Below the pieces are notes generated by a model. It worked only from the letters and a program-made list of their open reading frames with translations. It made no database searches and had not been told where the DNA came from. Below, one piece after another: positions 23,114-33,590 of a DNA stretch of 64,000 nt (the stretch's first letter is position 1; each line of letters starts with the position of its first letter). The position numbers were made by a program, and so were the translations under genes. The DNA is taken from assembly GCA_016946835.1 (NCBI GenBank), contig JACVTC010000077.1, positions 309,501 to 373,500 of the forward strand, given 5' to 3'. The stretch is from Neocallimastix lanati (nom. inval.). Its lineage: Eukaryota; Neocallimastigomycota; Neocallimastigomycetes; Neocallimastigales; Neocallimastigaceae.

Positions 23114-23219
23114 TGATCCATCCATCAACCTTTGGATTGAAATATTGTTATTGTTGTTCAACTGGTAATAGAAGTTTTCCTTCTTTTGTTATTTAAACAA
23201 CAGTAATTTTAATTTCAGC

Positions 23220-23345
23220 ATTATACAAGCTGCTAATTTCGGTCAGCGTGGGGGATTAGGGCTGTGTAAAGATCTTCGAGTCGTTTGCAAGTGCGAGGAG
23301 AAGTGACGGAATGAACACAGGGGACGAAACGTCACAGAAATTAGC
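23220..23345 (+). other. GC-richer leader segment of element D
   Basis: Between the primer-binding site and gag, about 125 bp stand out from the AT-rich surroundings by their G and C content. They include inverted repeats such as GTGACG / CGTCAC around 23302-23333 and CTGTG / CACAG. A structured packaging or translation signal is possible, as proposed for the leader of B; the two leaders do not look alike in sequence. A long A-run precedes it (about 23076-23110). Confidence 0.4.
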
Positions 23346-23441
23346 GTATAATAATAAGATTACTGGTCGGGTTTTTATAACAAAATAACAGTTTAATTAG
23401 TTATATAAAATATTAAAATATTAACAATAGAAAGTAAGAGA

Positions 23442-24350
23442 ATGAAGATTTTAGAAATCCAAAAATTATTACCAAGAGTAACTGAATCAACAGGAGAATT
23501 GGACTCTTGGTTTGAAGAGTTTAATAGGTTGATGGCTCTAGCAGATATAGAATCTCCTAAGAGTATATTCATTTGGGCATTAGAATGTGTAAATGGAAGG
23601 TTAAGAGGTGTAGTACAAGAACTAGAAAAGGAAACTGAAGATGGTAAGATTTATCCATCCATAAAAGAGATAAAAGAAGCTTTGGAGGAAGCACTTAGGA
23701 TCACACCACAAGAAAAATGTAAAATGCTACAAAAATTGAAGATTCAAAGGGGTGAAACAATAGCCGACTTCAACTGGAGATATAAGAAACTCTACGATAG
23801 CTTACCAAAATTTTACCAAACATTTGTTACTGTAGATGATTATATTGAATCAATTAAGTATAGACCTTACATTAGATCTCAAGTAATTACCCAACGATCG
23901 GAAGATTTAGAAGACGCGTTTGAAGAAGCTGAATTGGCCGAGAGAGCGGAACAAATAAAGACGTCAAATAAAGTTACGGTAATGACAACACTATTTCATG
24001 GCCAGTCCAATAATCAATCTGAAAGATATCAACATGAATACAATAATAATAGAAGGAGTAATAATTACTTTAATACTAGAAGGAATAATTATAATAATAA
24101 CTATAATTATAATCAGAAGCAGAATCAAAGACGCACACTTCAAAATAATAATTATTTTAACCAAAGAAATGTAAATAATACTGAATTTGAAAATAAATCT
24201 CAAAATGAAACAAATCGCAATGAAAATATAGTTTGCTTCCGATGTGGAAAAATAGGTCACATCTTTAGAAGGTGTCCTTATACATTTAAGCAGTTAGCTG
24301 AAATAGAAGAGAGAGAAAATAAAGAAAAAGAAAATAATCATTTAAACTAA
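23442..24350 (+). CDS. gag: Gag of element D
   Basis: A 302-residue Gag protein, with a capsid-like N-terminal half (LDSWFEEFNRLMALADI; EKCKMLQKLKIQRGETIADFN; EDLEDAFEEAELAERAEQ), a long Asn/Arg/Tyr-rich linker (about residues 185-245) and one CCHC knuckle CFRCGKIGHIFRRC near residue 264. It is close to Gag of C. The frame ends at the slippery heptamer as in the sister elements. Confidence 0.9.
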   Translation: MKILEIQKLLPRVTESTGELDSWFEEFNRLMALADIESPKSIFIWALECVNGRLRGVVQELEKETEDGKIYPSIKEIKEALEEALRITPQEKCKMLQKLKIQRGETIADFNWRYKKLYDSLPKFYQTFVTVDDYIESIKYRPYIRSQVITQRSEDLEDAFEEAELAERAEQIKTSNKVTVMTTLFHGQSNNQSERYQHEYNNNRRSNNYFNTRRNNYNNNYNYNQKQNQRRTLQNNNYFNQRNVNNTEFENKSQNETNRNENIVCFRCGKIGHIFRRCPYTFKQLAEIEERENKEKENNHLN

Positions 24351-24373
24351 TAAATGGGAGAAGGGAAACTCCC
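24341..24373 (+). promoter_or_regulatory. -1 frameshift signal of element D
   Basis: TTTAAAC (24341-24347) in phase T-TTA-AAC, an 8-nt spacer, then hairpin GGGAG (24356-24360) / CTCCC (24369-24373) with an 8-nt loop. Confidence 0.8.
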
Positions 24374-24556
24374 GTATATCAAACCACAACCTATCAGAAC
24401 CCTACAGAGTCAAAAGAACCAATTTTAGCTGCGGTTATAAGAAGAAATAAAAATAATTCTGGTTCAAAACCTTATGAAAATAGAACTATAAGAACATTAA
24501 AAGAAAACCCAGTTAGTATACCAATCCCTAAAGGCCTTCAGTATGCTCAAGATAAC

Positions 24557-27500
24557 ATGGAAACTGAAAATAACAAAAGTTCCAACACAGAAAAACTTGA
24601 AGAAGTAGATGTTTCAATAATTGCACAACCATCAATAAATAAAGCGAAAAGCATGTCAAAAATAGAAAGAACTAAAGAAATACAGACCGAAACAGAAAAG
24701 AATAACAGCAATATCAATAAACCAAATAAGAATCAAAGTACATTACCAAGTGATACAATAAAAGAAAAAAGGAATAAGCAACTAGGTAATAACAATACTA
24801 AACATGTGTCTATGATGGAAGGAAGGAAAAGGTACAACATTACAGACGACCTAAACAAGCTAATGGAAAATATCTCAATATCCCAATTGATTGATGCGAG
24901 TCCTAAGCTAAGATCGGAACTCTCTAAGGCATTAAAATTGAAAGCCCCTGAGATGACTGAAGAAAACCCAGAAAAGGTGATGATGTCCGCATTAAGCAGA
25001 GAAGACGTTGCGACCGCAGAATGTATCGTAGAAAACACACCAGGAGTAGCGTTTCTAGATACTTGTGCTAGCATTAACTTAATTACAAGGAAATACTTTA
25101 ATAAATTAAAGAATATAACTCCATCTGGATACACTGATGATAACATTATTCAAGTTTTCTCCAATAAGAATATCGTTATGGAAACTTGTTATTTGAGACT
25201 AAAATTTGGAAATATAGAAATACAAGATAGCTTTAGGATAATTGATCATGATAAAAATATCTTTGACGTACTAATCGGATATAGAACACTTAAAGAAAAT
25301 CACCTTTTCATAAACCCAGTTGACAATTTCCTTTGTAGAATGAACAGAGATGAGACTTGGGAGAGAATAATACCTTTACACAAAAAGGATAAATGTATAA
25401 GCACTGAAGAATTGCCTACCAAACAAACATATGAAGAAGAAGACAGATTGTTGTTACTTTGTTTTACAAAAAAGGTAAAAGAAAAAGAGGATATTGACGA
25501 GAAAAAGGAAATAATTGATAAGTTAATATTGGAAATTCCGTGGAAATATAAAAAACAAGTTAAAAAATTATTTAATAAATATTATCATATTTTAGCTACC
25601 AAAATTGAGGAATTACAGTCAACTAAATTATTACCATATACCATTCAATTGAAAGATGGTGCTAAACCAATCAAACAAAAATGCTATCGCTTATCAAAGG
25701 TACAAGCTGATGCACTTAAGGAAGAAATCACCAAGTTAATTAATAATAAACTTATAGAACCATCCAATTCACCATGGTCTTTCCCTGTAATACTAGTTCT
25801 TAAAAAAAATAATAAATGGCGAATGTGCATAGACTTTCGAAAATTGAATGATTTAACTATAAAAGATGCATACTCATTACCCTTAATAGATGAAATCCTT
25901 TTCTCCATAGGGAAGAAAGTCAAATATTTTACAACCATAGACTTGTTTTCAGGATTCCATCAAATTCCAATGTCAAAGAATGATATTCCTAAAACCAGTT
26001 TCACTACTATCTTTGGAAACTATCAATTTCGTGTCATGCCTTTCGGTCTCTGTAATGCACCAGCAACCTTCCAGAGGGAAATGAACAGGATCTTTTTCCC
26101 ACTAATTGGAGTATGTATGTTCATCTACATCGACGACTTAGTTATTTTTTCCAATTCATTAGAAGAACATATTAAAGATATTATTAAAGTTTTTGAAATT
26201 ATATCCTAAATCGGTTAAAAGTAAATCTAGAAAAATGCAATTTCTTTAAGAAAAAGGTAGAGCTTCTGGGACATACACTCTCAGTTGAAGGAATTTCACC
26301 GATAATGTCTAAAGTCAACGCCATTGCTGGTTGGTCTGCTCCTACAACAGTAAAGCAACTCCAGTCCTTCTTGGGCGCAGTTGGATACTATCGTAAATTT
26401 ATTGCTAATTACTCAAGTATTGCTAAACCTCTCTATAAACTTTTAAAGAAAGAAACCCCATTTGTTTGGAACTCAGAACAAGAAGAAGGATTCGATAAGT
26501 TGAAAGATAGATTAATGAAAGCACCAATACTAACAATGCCAGATTTTGAAAAGCAATTTATTATACGTACGGATGCATCATATTCAGGAATAGGAGGTGT
26601 ATTATTACAGAAAGATGAAAAAAATAATGAAAAGCCAATACATTTTATTAGTCGAACTTTAAAACCAGGAGAACAAAACTACGGAATTACTGATCTTGAA
26701 GGTACTGCTGCTGCTTATTGTGTCAAAAAATTTAAATCATACTTTGCTGGAAATAAATTCGAAACTCTTCTCTACACGGATCACAAACCATTAGTAGGAC
26801 TCTTTAAGAATAAAGAACCAAATGATGCAAGACAGACAAGATGGGTAATATTATTTTCAATGCTTAAAATAAAAGTATTATACGAACCCGGAAAAAAGAA
26901 TGTCATAGCAGATGCACTGTCCAGAATGGAATCTAAAGACGAAATAGTTGCTCCTTTAATATTGGATTATGGTAATAACCCCGTTAATAATTTTAAAAAT
27001 AGCTTTGTAACAATTGACAATGTAGAATATTATGATGATAAAGATTCTAAAACCCTAAGAAAAGTTATAAAGGATAATGAAGAAAAGATAAATCTTGTTT
27101 TACAGGCCCATGGAATCGGGCATGAAGGAATATTCAAGACTTATAATCGGCTCAAACGCGACTACTACTGGAGAAACATGATATTGGATGTTAAGTACTT
27201 AGTTAGAACATGTAAAAGATGCCAACTCTTTCGTCCACAAACAGGAAATTATCAAACTGAAAATTTATCTACTAAACCTGGTTTACCATTTACGAAGGTT
27301 GGATTAGACATTGTTGGACCTTTACCCAAAACACAGAAGGGATACCAATATATCTTTGTATTAGTAGATTATCTTACCAAGTGGGTCGAAGCCGAACCCA
27401 GTATTAATATCGAATCTGATGATGTCATACATTTTCTTACAAGAGTATTTTCTAGGCACGGTACACCAGAGATACTTGTCACTGACAACGGTCCGCAGTT

Positions 27501-28149
27501 TCGATCAGATAAGACAAAGTCTTTCTTAGATCTCTATGGTGTCTATGTAAACTATACTAATGTTTATCACCCGGAATCCAATGGCGAGGTAGAGAATCGC
27601 AATAAAGAAATTGGGAAGTATTTAAGAATATTATGTAATAAAAATACTACTAATTGGGACGAAATCCTTCCAAGTGCATTATGGGCTATTAGAACATGTA
27701 AGCATGAAACAACTAAATTTTCAAGTTTTGAGCTTCTATATGGTCGTCGGGATTTGCAGCCATTTGAGCTAATGATTAACTTAGATAAAAAAGAGGAGTG
27801 GGAGTCTGACGAAGAATATTTAATTAGAAGATTCACAAAACATAATAAATGGATAAAAGAAGCTGTTAACAATATTGAAACAGCTAATAAGCTTTGGGAA
27901 GATCGGAGAAAACAAATGAAGAGACTTAAGGCAGATTACAATCCAGGGGATCTTGTATTAGTACGATTAATAAATCGAAGAAAACTTGACCCATTTTTCC
28001 TTGGACCAATGAAGATAGTTAAAAAACAATTTAATACTGTTACCTTGTGTGATCCGCTCACTAATGAAATTGCAGAACGTAATGTCCATTTAAAAAATAT
28101 TGTTCCGTATAAGTTATGTGAAATAGAGACTTCAGGGACGAAGTCCTAA
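24557..28149 (+). pseudogene. pol: Pol region of element D (broken)
   Basis: Contains, in order, the linker, protease (FLDTCASIN), reverse transcriptase (MCIDFRKLN, YIDD), RNase H (IRTDASYSGIGG, YTDHKPL), the integrase finger and D-D-E core (DIVGPLP, VTDNGPQF, HPESNGEVENRNKEIG) and the GPM-type end. About one break interrupts it. Otherwise it matches pol of C over its whole length. Confidence 0.9.
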
Positions 28150-28837
28150 CTCAACGGGGGCATCTTGATACGGAACAATCTAATATTGCTTATATTATTG
28201 AATTTATTATTTTATATTTGTTTTTATTTCTTTTATATTATTTTTATTTTATATCTTTATTTTTATTTTAAATTTTTATTTGTATTTTTACTTTTACTTT
28301 ATTTTTATTTTAATTTTTATTATATTATTTTTATCTTATATTTTATTTTTATTTTATATTTTTATTTTTATTTTTACTTTTACTTTTATTTTTACTTTAA
28401 TTTTTATTATTTTTATATATTATTTTATTATTTTTTATATTTTATTTTAATTAATTAAAAATTTATTTGAACCAATAAAAAAACTTCATTAAATTCTATA
28501 AATAACTTGTAAAATCAAAAAATATTAAAAACTCTCTCTCAAAATTTTATAAATTAAATTTTAGAATAAAATAAGGTAAAATAAATTAAGGGTGTTTTAA
28601 TTTAGTGTTAAGCTGTGTTGTTAATATAATAGTTTTAAGTTTAAATAATAATTAAGTTAGTTAAGGGGTTTAAAATAAAATAAAAGAGAGCTTAGTTAAT
28701 ATTTAAAAACATTAGAATATTAATGTTGAGTTTAATTAGTTTAGATAATATTCGGAAATAAATAAATAAGTTTAATTAGAATTAATTAGAATATATTATT
28801 ATTGAAAATAAATAAATGAAAAGTCCTGTACCATATG

Positions 28838-29654
28838 TGATAAGAATGTACTAAATAATGCATTCTTAATTAAATCTACGATTTATTTCTAATACATTAT
28901 GTGTACATTATTATTTTTGTACTTTAATAAATTTTTAAATCCAAAGATCAAAAATTAAATCAAAAATTATATTAAACTTTATATTTTTATATTAAATCTT
29001 ATATTAATAGTAATATTTTTATATATTTGAAACTAATATTAGCAATATTAATAATAAATCTTAATTTTTTATATTTTTATATTAATAATGAAAATTTGTA
29101 TTAATAATATTTTTTATATATTGATAATTAAAAATTTATATATTATATTTTAACTTTTATTATAAAATTTTATATCGAAATGTTTTATTTTATGTTGAAA
29201 AATATTTTATTTTATTAAAAACCTTTATATTAGAATAGTATTTTTATTTTTATTTGAATATTTTAACAGATTGTAATAAAAATTATAGCCAATTAAATAA
29301 ATTCTTATTAGTAATATTTTAGATATTTTTAAAAAAAAAATGTTTTATTAATATTATAAATGTATTTTATTTATATTGTTATAATTAAATTTTATATAAC
29401 TGATTATAAAATTCAATTTAAATTTAATAGTTTTTTTTAAAAAAAAAATATAAATAAAATGTAATTTAGTGGCAAGAACAACTTTTATGCCTTGAAAAAA
29501 GTATAAATAGTTGTAAATTTTGCTACCAATTTTTAAAAATCATGAAATAAAATCAAGTAAAATTAATAAAATAAATAAATAAAAAAATAATAAACAAATA
29601 AATAAAATTTGTGTTTCTTACTTTATTTTTATTTAATTCTCTAAAACCTTAACA
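28838..29654 (+). repeat. Solo LTR of the element B family
   Basis: 817 bp, beginning TGATAAGAATGTAC and ending ACCTTAACA, with TATG on both sides. It differs from the LTRs of B by scattered substitutions and lacks their long A-run (about 10 A here against 51). It is therefore an older relative, left after loss of its internal part. Confidence 0.9.
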
Positions 29655-29671
29655 TATGAGTTTCGTTACAA

Positions 29672-30193
29672 TAACTCAACTTTTATAAACAAATTATAAT
29701 TAAAACTTGTTTATTTTAATACTTTATTTGTAAATATTTATAACAATTATTTATTTTATTGTTTATAAAAATCAATAGTTTAAAATCATTGAAGAGTATA
29801 AAAACATGTAAATCTTTCTTATAAATTATTCTTTATAATTAATAATTTCAATAAATTATTTTATATATTTTATTAGTTTATTAATTGTTAATAATCAAAT
29901 TTTTATTATTAAAATTTAAATAAATTATGATAAATAATAAAAATTTTATTTTATTATTTTTTTAGTTTTAATAATCACTTTTCTGTTATTAATTTAAATA
30001 AAATTAATAATTAAATAAATAAAGATTAATATTAAAATAAAAACAATCTTTTTAATAAAACAATTTGTGGTTAATAATAAAACATATTTATTTTAAATTT
30101 CTTAAATTTTTCTTATTTTGTTCTAGTATTTATACTTTTATTCACTTCTACAAAATTTAGTTTTTGTTGATTAAGAATAATAGGTATAAATCA
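29672..30193 (+). repeat. Partial LTR of family F
   Basis: From AACTCAACTTTTATAAAC to GGTATAAATCA it follows the right-hand part of the F solo LTR (about 18146-18756) with many differences. The left part is missing. It lies immediately right of the stack, so it probably formed the original right flank. Confidence 0.65.
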
Positions 30194-30962
30194 AATGATC
30201 TGTTTTGTTTATTATCTTAATTTAGTATTTATACTAAAAGTGATAATTATCAAAGTTTTAAGATAATTTGATCTTAACGATTAGGTCAAGATGCCAAATT
30301 ATAGTAATTAATTAATAATTTAAATTTACTCTTATTTAAAACATATTGTTATTAGTAAATTTTATAATTAAGTTTTTATTTAAAATATAAATTTTATTTA
30401 ATCTTAATAATATTTTATTACATTATTATTTTATATAATTATTACTATAATTTAAATTACAATAATCCTACAAAGGATTAATCAAAAGATTTAAACATGT
30501 ATTTATATAAAATAATTAATTAATAAAATATTAATTATTAATATGAATATGTAAAAGTATTAATATAAGTTTGATATTGATAATATAAAAAAAGAAAATA
30601 ATATAAATATTTAATATAAATAAAATATAAGAATCTAATATAGCTAAATATTATATTTTATAATTAAAATATAATATGTAAAGATTTTGATAATAAATTA
30701 ATATAGAAATTAATTAAATATAACAATTACGTGTTTACATTATTAATGTGATTCTTTATGTTGTAGCTGGTTTAATAAATATATTTAGTTATTAATAATT
30801 TTTATTAATATTTTATTATTTTATAATTACAATATTATTTCTACTAAAGAAAAACAAAAACAAGAATTAAGAATTAATATAATTATACTGTAAAGTATTA
30901 ATAATAAAAGTAATTATTATAAATAAATATTAATTATTATAAATAAATAAATATATATCAAT
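30194..30962. other. AT-rich spacer
   Basis: No gene, LTR pair or tRNA was recognised. It ends in CAAT, the target duplication of element J. Confidence 0.5.
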
Positions 30963-32258
30963 TGATATGAAATGATAATAAAATAAGAAAATGTGTAAAA
31001 ATATCATAAAATAATTATAAAATATAAATGTAAATAATAATTACGTATTAAATGAAATTAATGAATACAAAATGTAAGAAATTAATGTAAAACAAATAGA
31101 TAAATAGTAAATATGAAAAATATATTAATTAGAGTTTAGGAAATATTTTATTATAGTTCATATAGAAAAATAGTAATTTTATAACATTTATTAAGAATAG
31201 GAATTTTATTAGAGAATATTATTATAACACCTGATATTTACTCCTTAATATAATTTATATATTTCATAGTAAAAATCATATGTTATAATAATATAAAATT
31301 TATAATTAAGATAAAGTATAAATAGTACAAAAAATGTTTAATTGCTCGAGGAGCTAAATAGTTCAAAAATATATAATAAATAAATAAAAAAGTTCTTAAA
31401 AGAAAACTATACTTAAAACCTCTCTTTAAGTGTATAAAGTTAATTTCTTAACTGAACCTTATCAAATTGATGGAGATATCGGTTCAGGGAGGAAGTATAT
31501 TAATTTTTACAAAATTTATTTTATTTTATATATAAATTTCTATTTACAATAACTTAAAGAATCCTTTATTTGAATTAATTCAATCTAAAAAGGTGATTTA
31601 ATTTATAATTAAAAGTTAAAGAAGAGTGTGGATGTAGAACTTTTAATTATAGAATTAAGGAAGATTGAAAATATTTTAAATTAGTATTACGAAGAGTTAT
31701 TAATATAGAAATTTTGGTCAAACTTATACAAAAAAAAAAAAAAAAAAAAATTTTTTTTCCATATATTATTTCTATATATTATTTTAAATTTTATATATAT
31801 TATTTCAATATATTATTTTATATAGTAAATTATTTTATTATATCTAATAATTATATTTAATAATATATTATAATATATTTTATTTTATAGTTGATAGTGA
31901 TTTTAATATTATTATATTCATATATATTATAATTTTAATAATTCATTTTATTATATTTAACTATATATGAATTTATATTTTATTTTTGTTGAAAGTATAT
32001 AATTTACAATTTTAAATTTAATTTATTTTCAAATAACAAATATTGAGTCATATTGATATAATATCTAATATAATTCAATATATTTATAATAGTTATTGTT
32101 ATTTATTTACTCTTATATTATATTGAATTGTAATTAATTTTATAATTCAATATATTTATATTTATTATTTTTAACACGTTTTATTCATTAAAAAAATTTT
32201 ATTAAAAGATATTTAATATAACAATATATATTGCTTTATATATTGTTACATCTAATAT

Positions 32259-33206
32259 ATGGAAAATTTCTTTATTCATAAGAAAAGTTATTCATCATCT
32301 AGTAGTTCTAGCCATTCAAACGCAAGCCTTGAAGATAGTAGTGTTAATAATTCTCCCTTTAACTCTGACAATTCAAGTACAATAGTTAGGTCCAAAATGA
32401 CATTTGATTCAAAGGATAAAATGTTAATGTTAAACGCTATCCAGAAGTTAGGTGCTGGTAATAAAAACGTAAAGTCCTGGATTAAGCAAATTACTTCCTG
32501 GATGAAATTGTTTGAAGAAACAGATATGAATGATGTAGTCCTTTGTATGAAATTAGCCTCCGCAGGAGACATTCCGGAATATATTGACGAATATGTTACA
32601 CAAAATCCTGATAATCTCTCCATGGAGGGGTTAGAAAGTTTTCTTCTCACTGAATGGTTACACGAGAAGAAACAAAGTCAGCTATTATCCGAGATTAAAA
32701 ACATGAGTATTGAAAGAAATGAAACAGTAGTCGAGTTTAACAAGAGATTTAAAGAAATATATAAGAAACTAAATGAAGAAAGTAAGAAATATATTTCTAT
32801 ATATGACTACGAGGGAACTCTGAAACCAAGAACTGTGGTTTGGTCAGGAGTTCATTCTTCCTGTTGTTCATCATTGGAGGAGGCTTATGAAAAAGCTGAA
32901 CTCTATGATGAAATCTATCATGAAACAAATAAAAGGAAGAATAATAATTTTAGATCCTTATATCAAGAAGGTGGAGACAATAGAAATAGGATAGTAATTA
33001 AACCTAAAACTCTTTCTCCACAAGTAAAGGGAAAGTCTCCCAAAGAAAATGACACCATGGAAGACCTAACCAATAAAATGAAGAATTTAAGGATAAAGAC
33101 TTGTTACATTTGTGAACAGGAGGGACACTTGAAATACGATTGTCCCAAACTGAAGAGATTAAATGCTCTCCTAGAAAAATTAGATAATCTTGAAGAAAAA
33201 AACTAA
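32259..33206 (+). CDS. gag: Gag of element J
   Basis: A 315-residue Gag protein. A Ser-rich N terminus (about residues 9-45) precedes the capsid-like region (NKNVKSWIKQITSWMKLFEE; NMSIERNETVVEFNKRFKEI), a basic linker and one CCHC knuckle CYICEQEGHLKYDC near residue 284. The C-terminal tail EKLDNLEEKN is encoded across the slippery heptamer AAAAAAC. The capsid region resembles Gag of B and the relic in K. Several in-frame ATG codons exist; the first was taken, and a start at MTFDSKDK (about residue 47) is also possible. Confidence 0.88.
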   Translation: MENFFIHKKSYSSSSSSSHSNASLEDSSVNNSPFNSDNSSTIVRSKMTFDSKDKMLMLNAIQKLGAGNKNVKSWIKQITSWMKLFEETDMNDVVLCMKLASAGDIPEYIDEYVTQNPDNLSMEGLESFLLTEWLHEKKQSQLLSEIKNMSIERNETVVEFNKRFKEIYKKLNEESKKYISIYDYEGTLKPRTVVWSGVHSSCCSSLEEAYEKAELYDEIYHETNKRKNNNFRSLYQEGGDNRNRIVIKPKTLSPQVKGKSPKENDTMEDLTNKMKNLRIKTCYICEQEGHLKYDCPKLKRLNALLEKLDNLEEKN

Positions 33207-33229
33207 ATAAAGGGAGTTTGCGGACTCCC
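33197..33229 (+). promoter_or_regulatory. -1 frameshift signal between gag and pol of element J
   Basis: AAAAAAC (33197-33203) in phase A-AAA-AAC, an 8-nt spacer, then a perfect 6-bp hairpin GGGAGT (33212-33217) / ACTCCC (33224-33229) with a 6-nt loop. Pol is in the -1 frame. A different but equally canonical heptamer replaces the TTTAAAC of the other four elements. Confidence 0.85.
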
Positions 33230-33541
33230 GAAAATAAAGTAACCGCCGCTTATTACACTCCTGAGAAACCAAATAAGCTATTTATCGCTGCGGCAAAGAG
33301 GAAGTCTAATTCTCAGGAGAATAATAATAATAAAAAGAAATACAATTTACGAGGTAATTCATCTCATGATGTTGAGGAAACATCAAGAGACAATATTACC
33401 CAAAATACTAATGTAGAGGATAATATATCTTTAAGGAATTTAATTATTCCTAAATCACAATTAAATAAATTAAAGAAGAAAGAATCATTAAATAAAACAC
33501 AAAATAATATTACAAATATTCAGAACAATAATAATAATAAT

Positions 33542-33590
<49 letters not shown>

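Larger units (their letters stand above)
22108..28833 (+). mobile_element. Element D: Ty3/gypsy retrotransposon, full length with about one break
   Basis: About 6.7 kb, with LTRs at 22108-22769 (662 bp) and 28166-28833 (668 bp), TATG on both sides, a primer-binding site (22779-22796, same as C), gag, a pol region and a polypurine tract GGGGG (28156-28160). As I read them, the LTRs differ by one extra 6-bp unit of a pyrimidine repeat and very few substitutions, so the insertion is young, though probably older than B and C. The coding part carries about one break, so it looks inactive by itself. Proteins are close to those of C throughout. Confidence 0.92.
3587..29658 (+). mobile_element. Stack of LTR-element insertions in one target site
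   Basis: Junction by junction, short target repeats separate the units: TTAT (3587-3590) | B | TTAT (11656-11659) | C | TTAT (17768-17771) | F | ATTAT (18756-18760, the last T being the first base of E) | E | ATTATG (19441-19446) | G | TATG (20294-20297) | H and I | TATG (22104-22107) | D | TATG (28834-28837) | solo LTR of family B | TATG (29655-29658). TTAT, ATTA and TATG are overlapping windows of one ATTATG. Every unit begins TG and the clear ones end CA, and all have their TATA box reading rightwards. Only the H/I boundary is uncertain. Confidence 0.85.

Noticed and set aside
3591-29654. Tandem concatemer formed before insertion, or LTR-LTR recombination, as cause of the stack
   Set aside because: Neighbouring units are of different families, and each has its own 4-bp target duplication; neither mechanism would leave those between unrelated LTRs.
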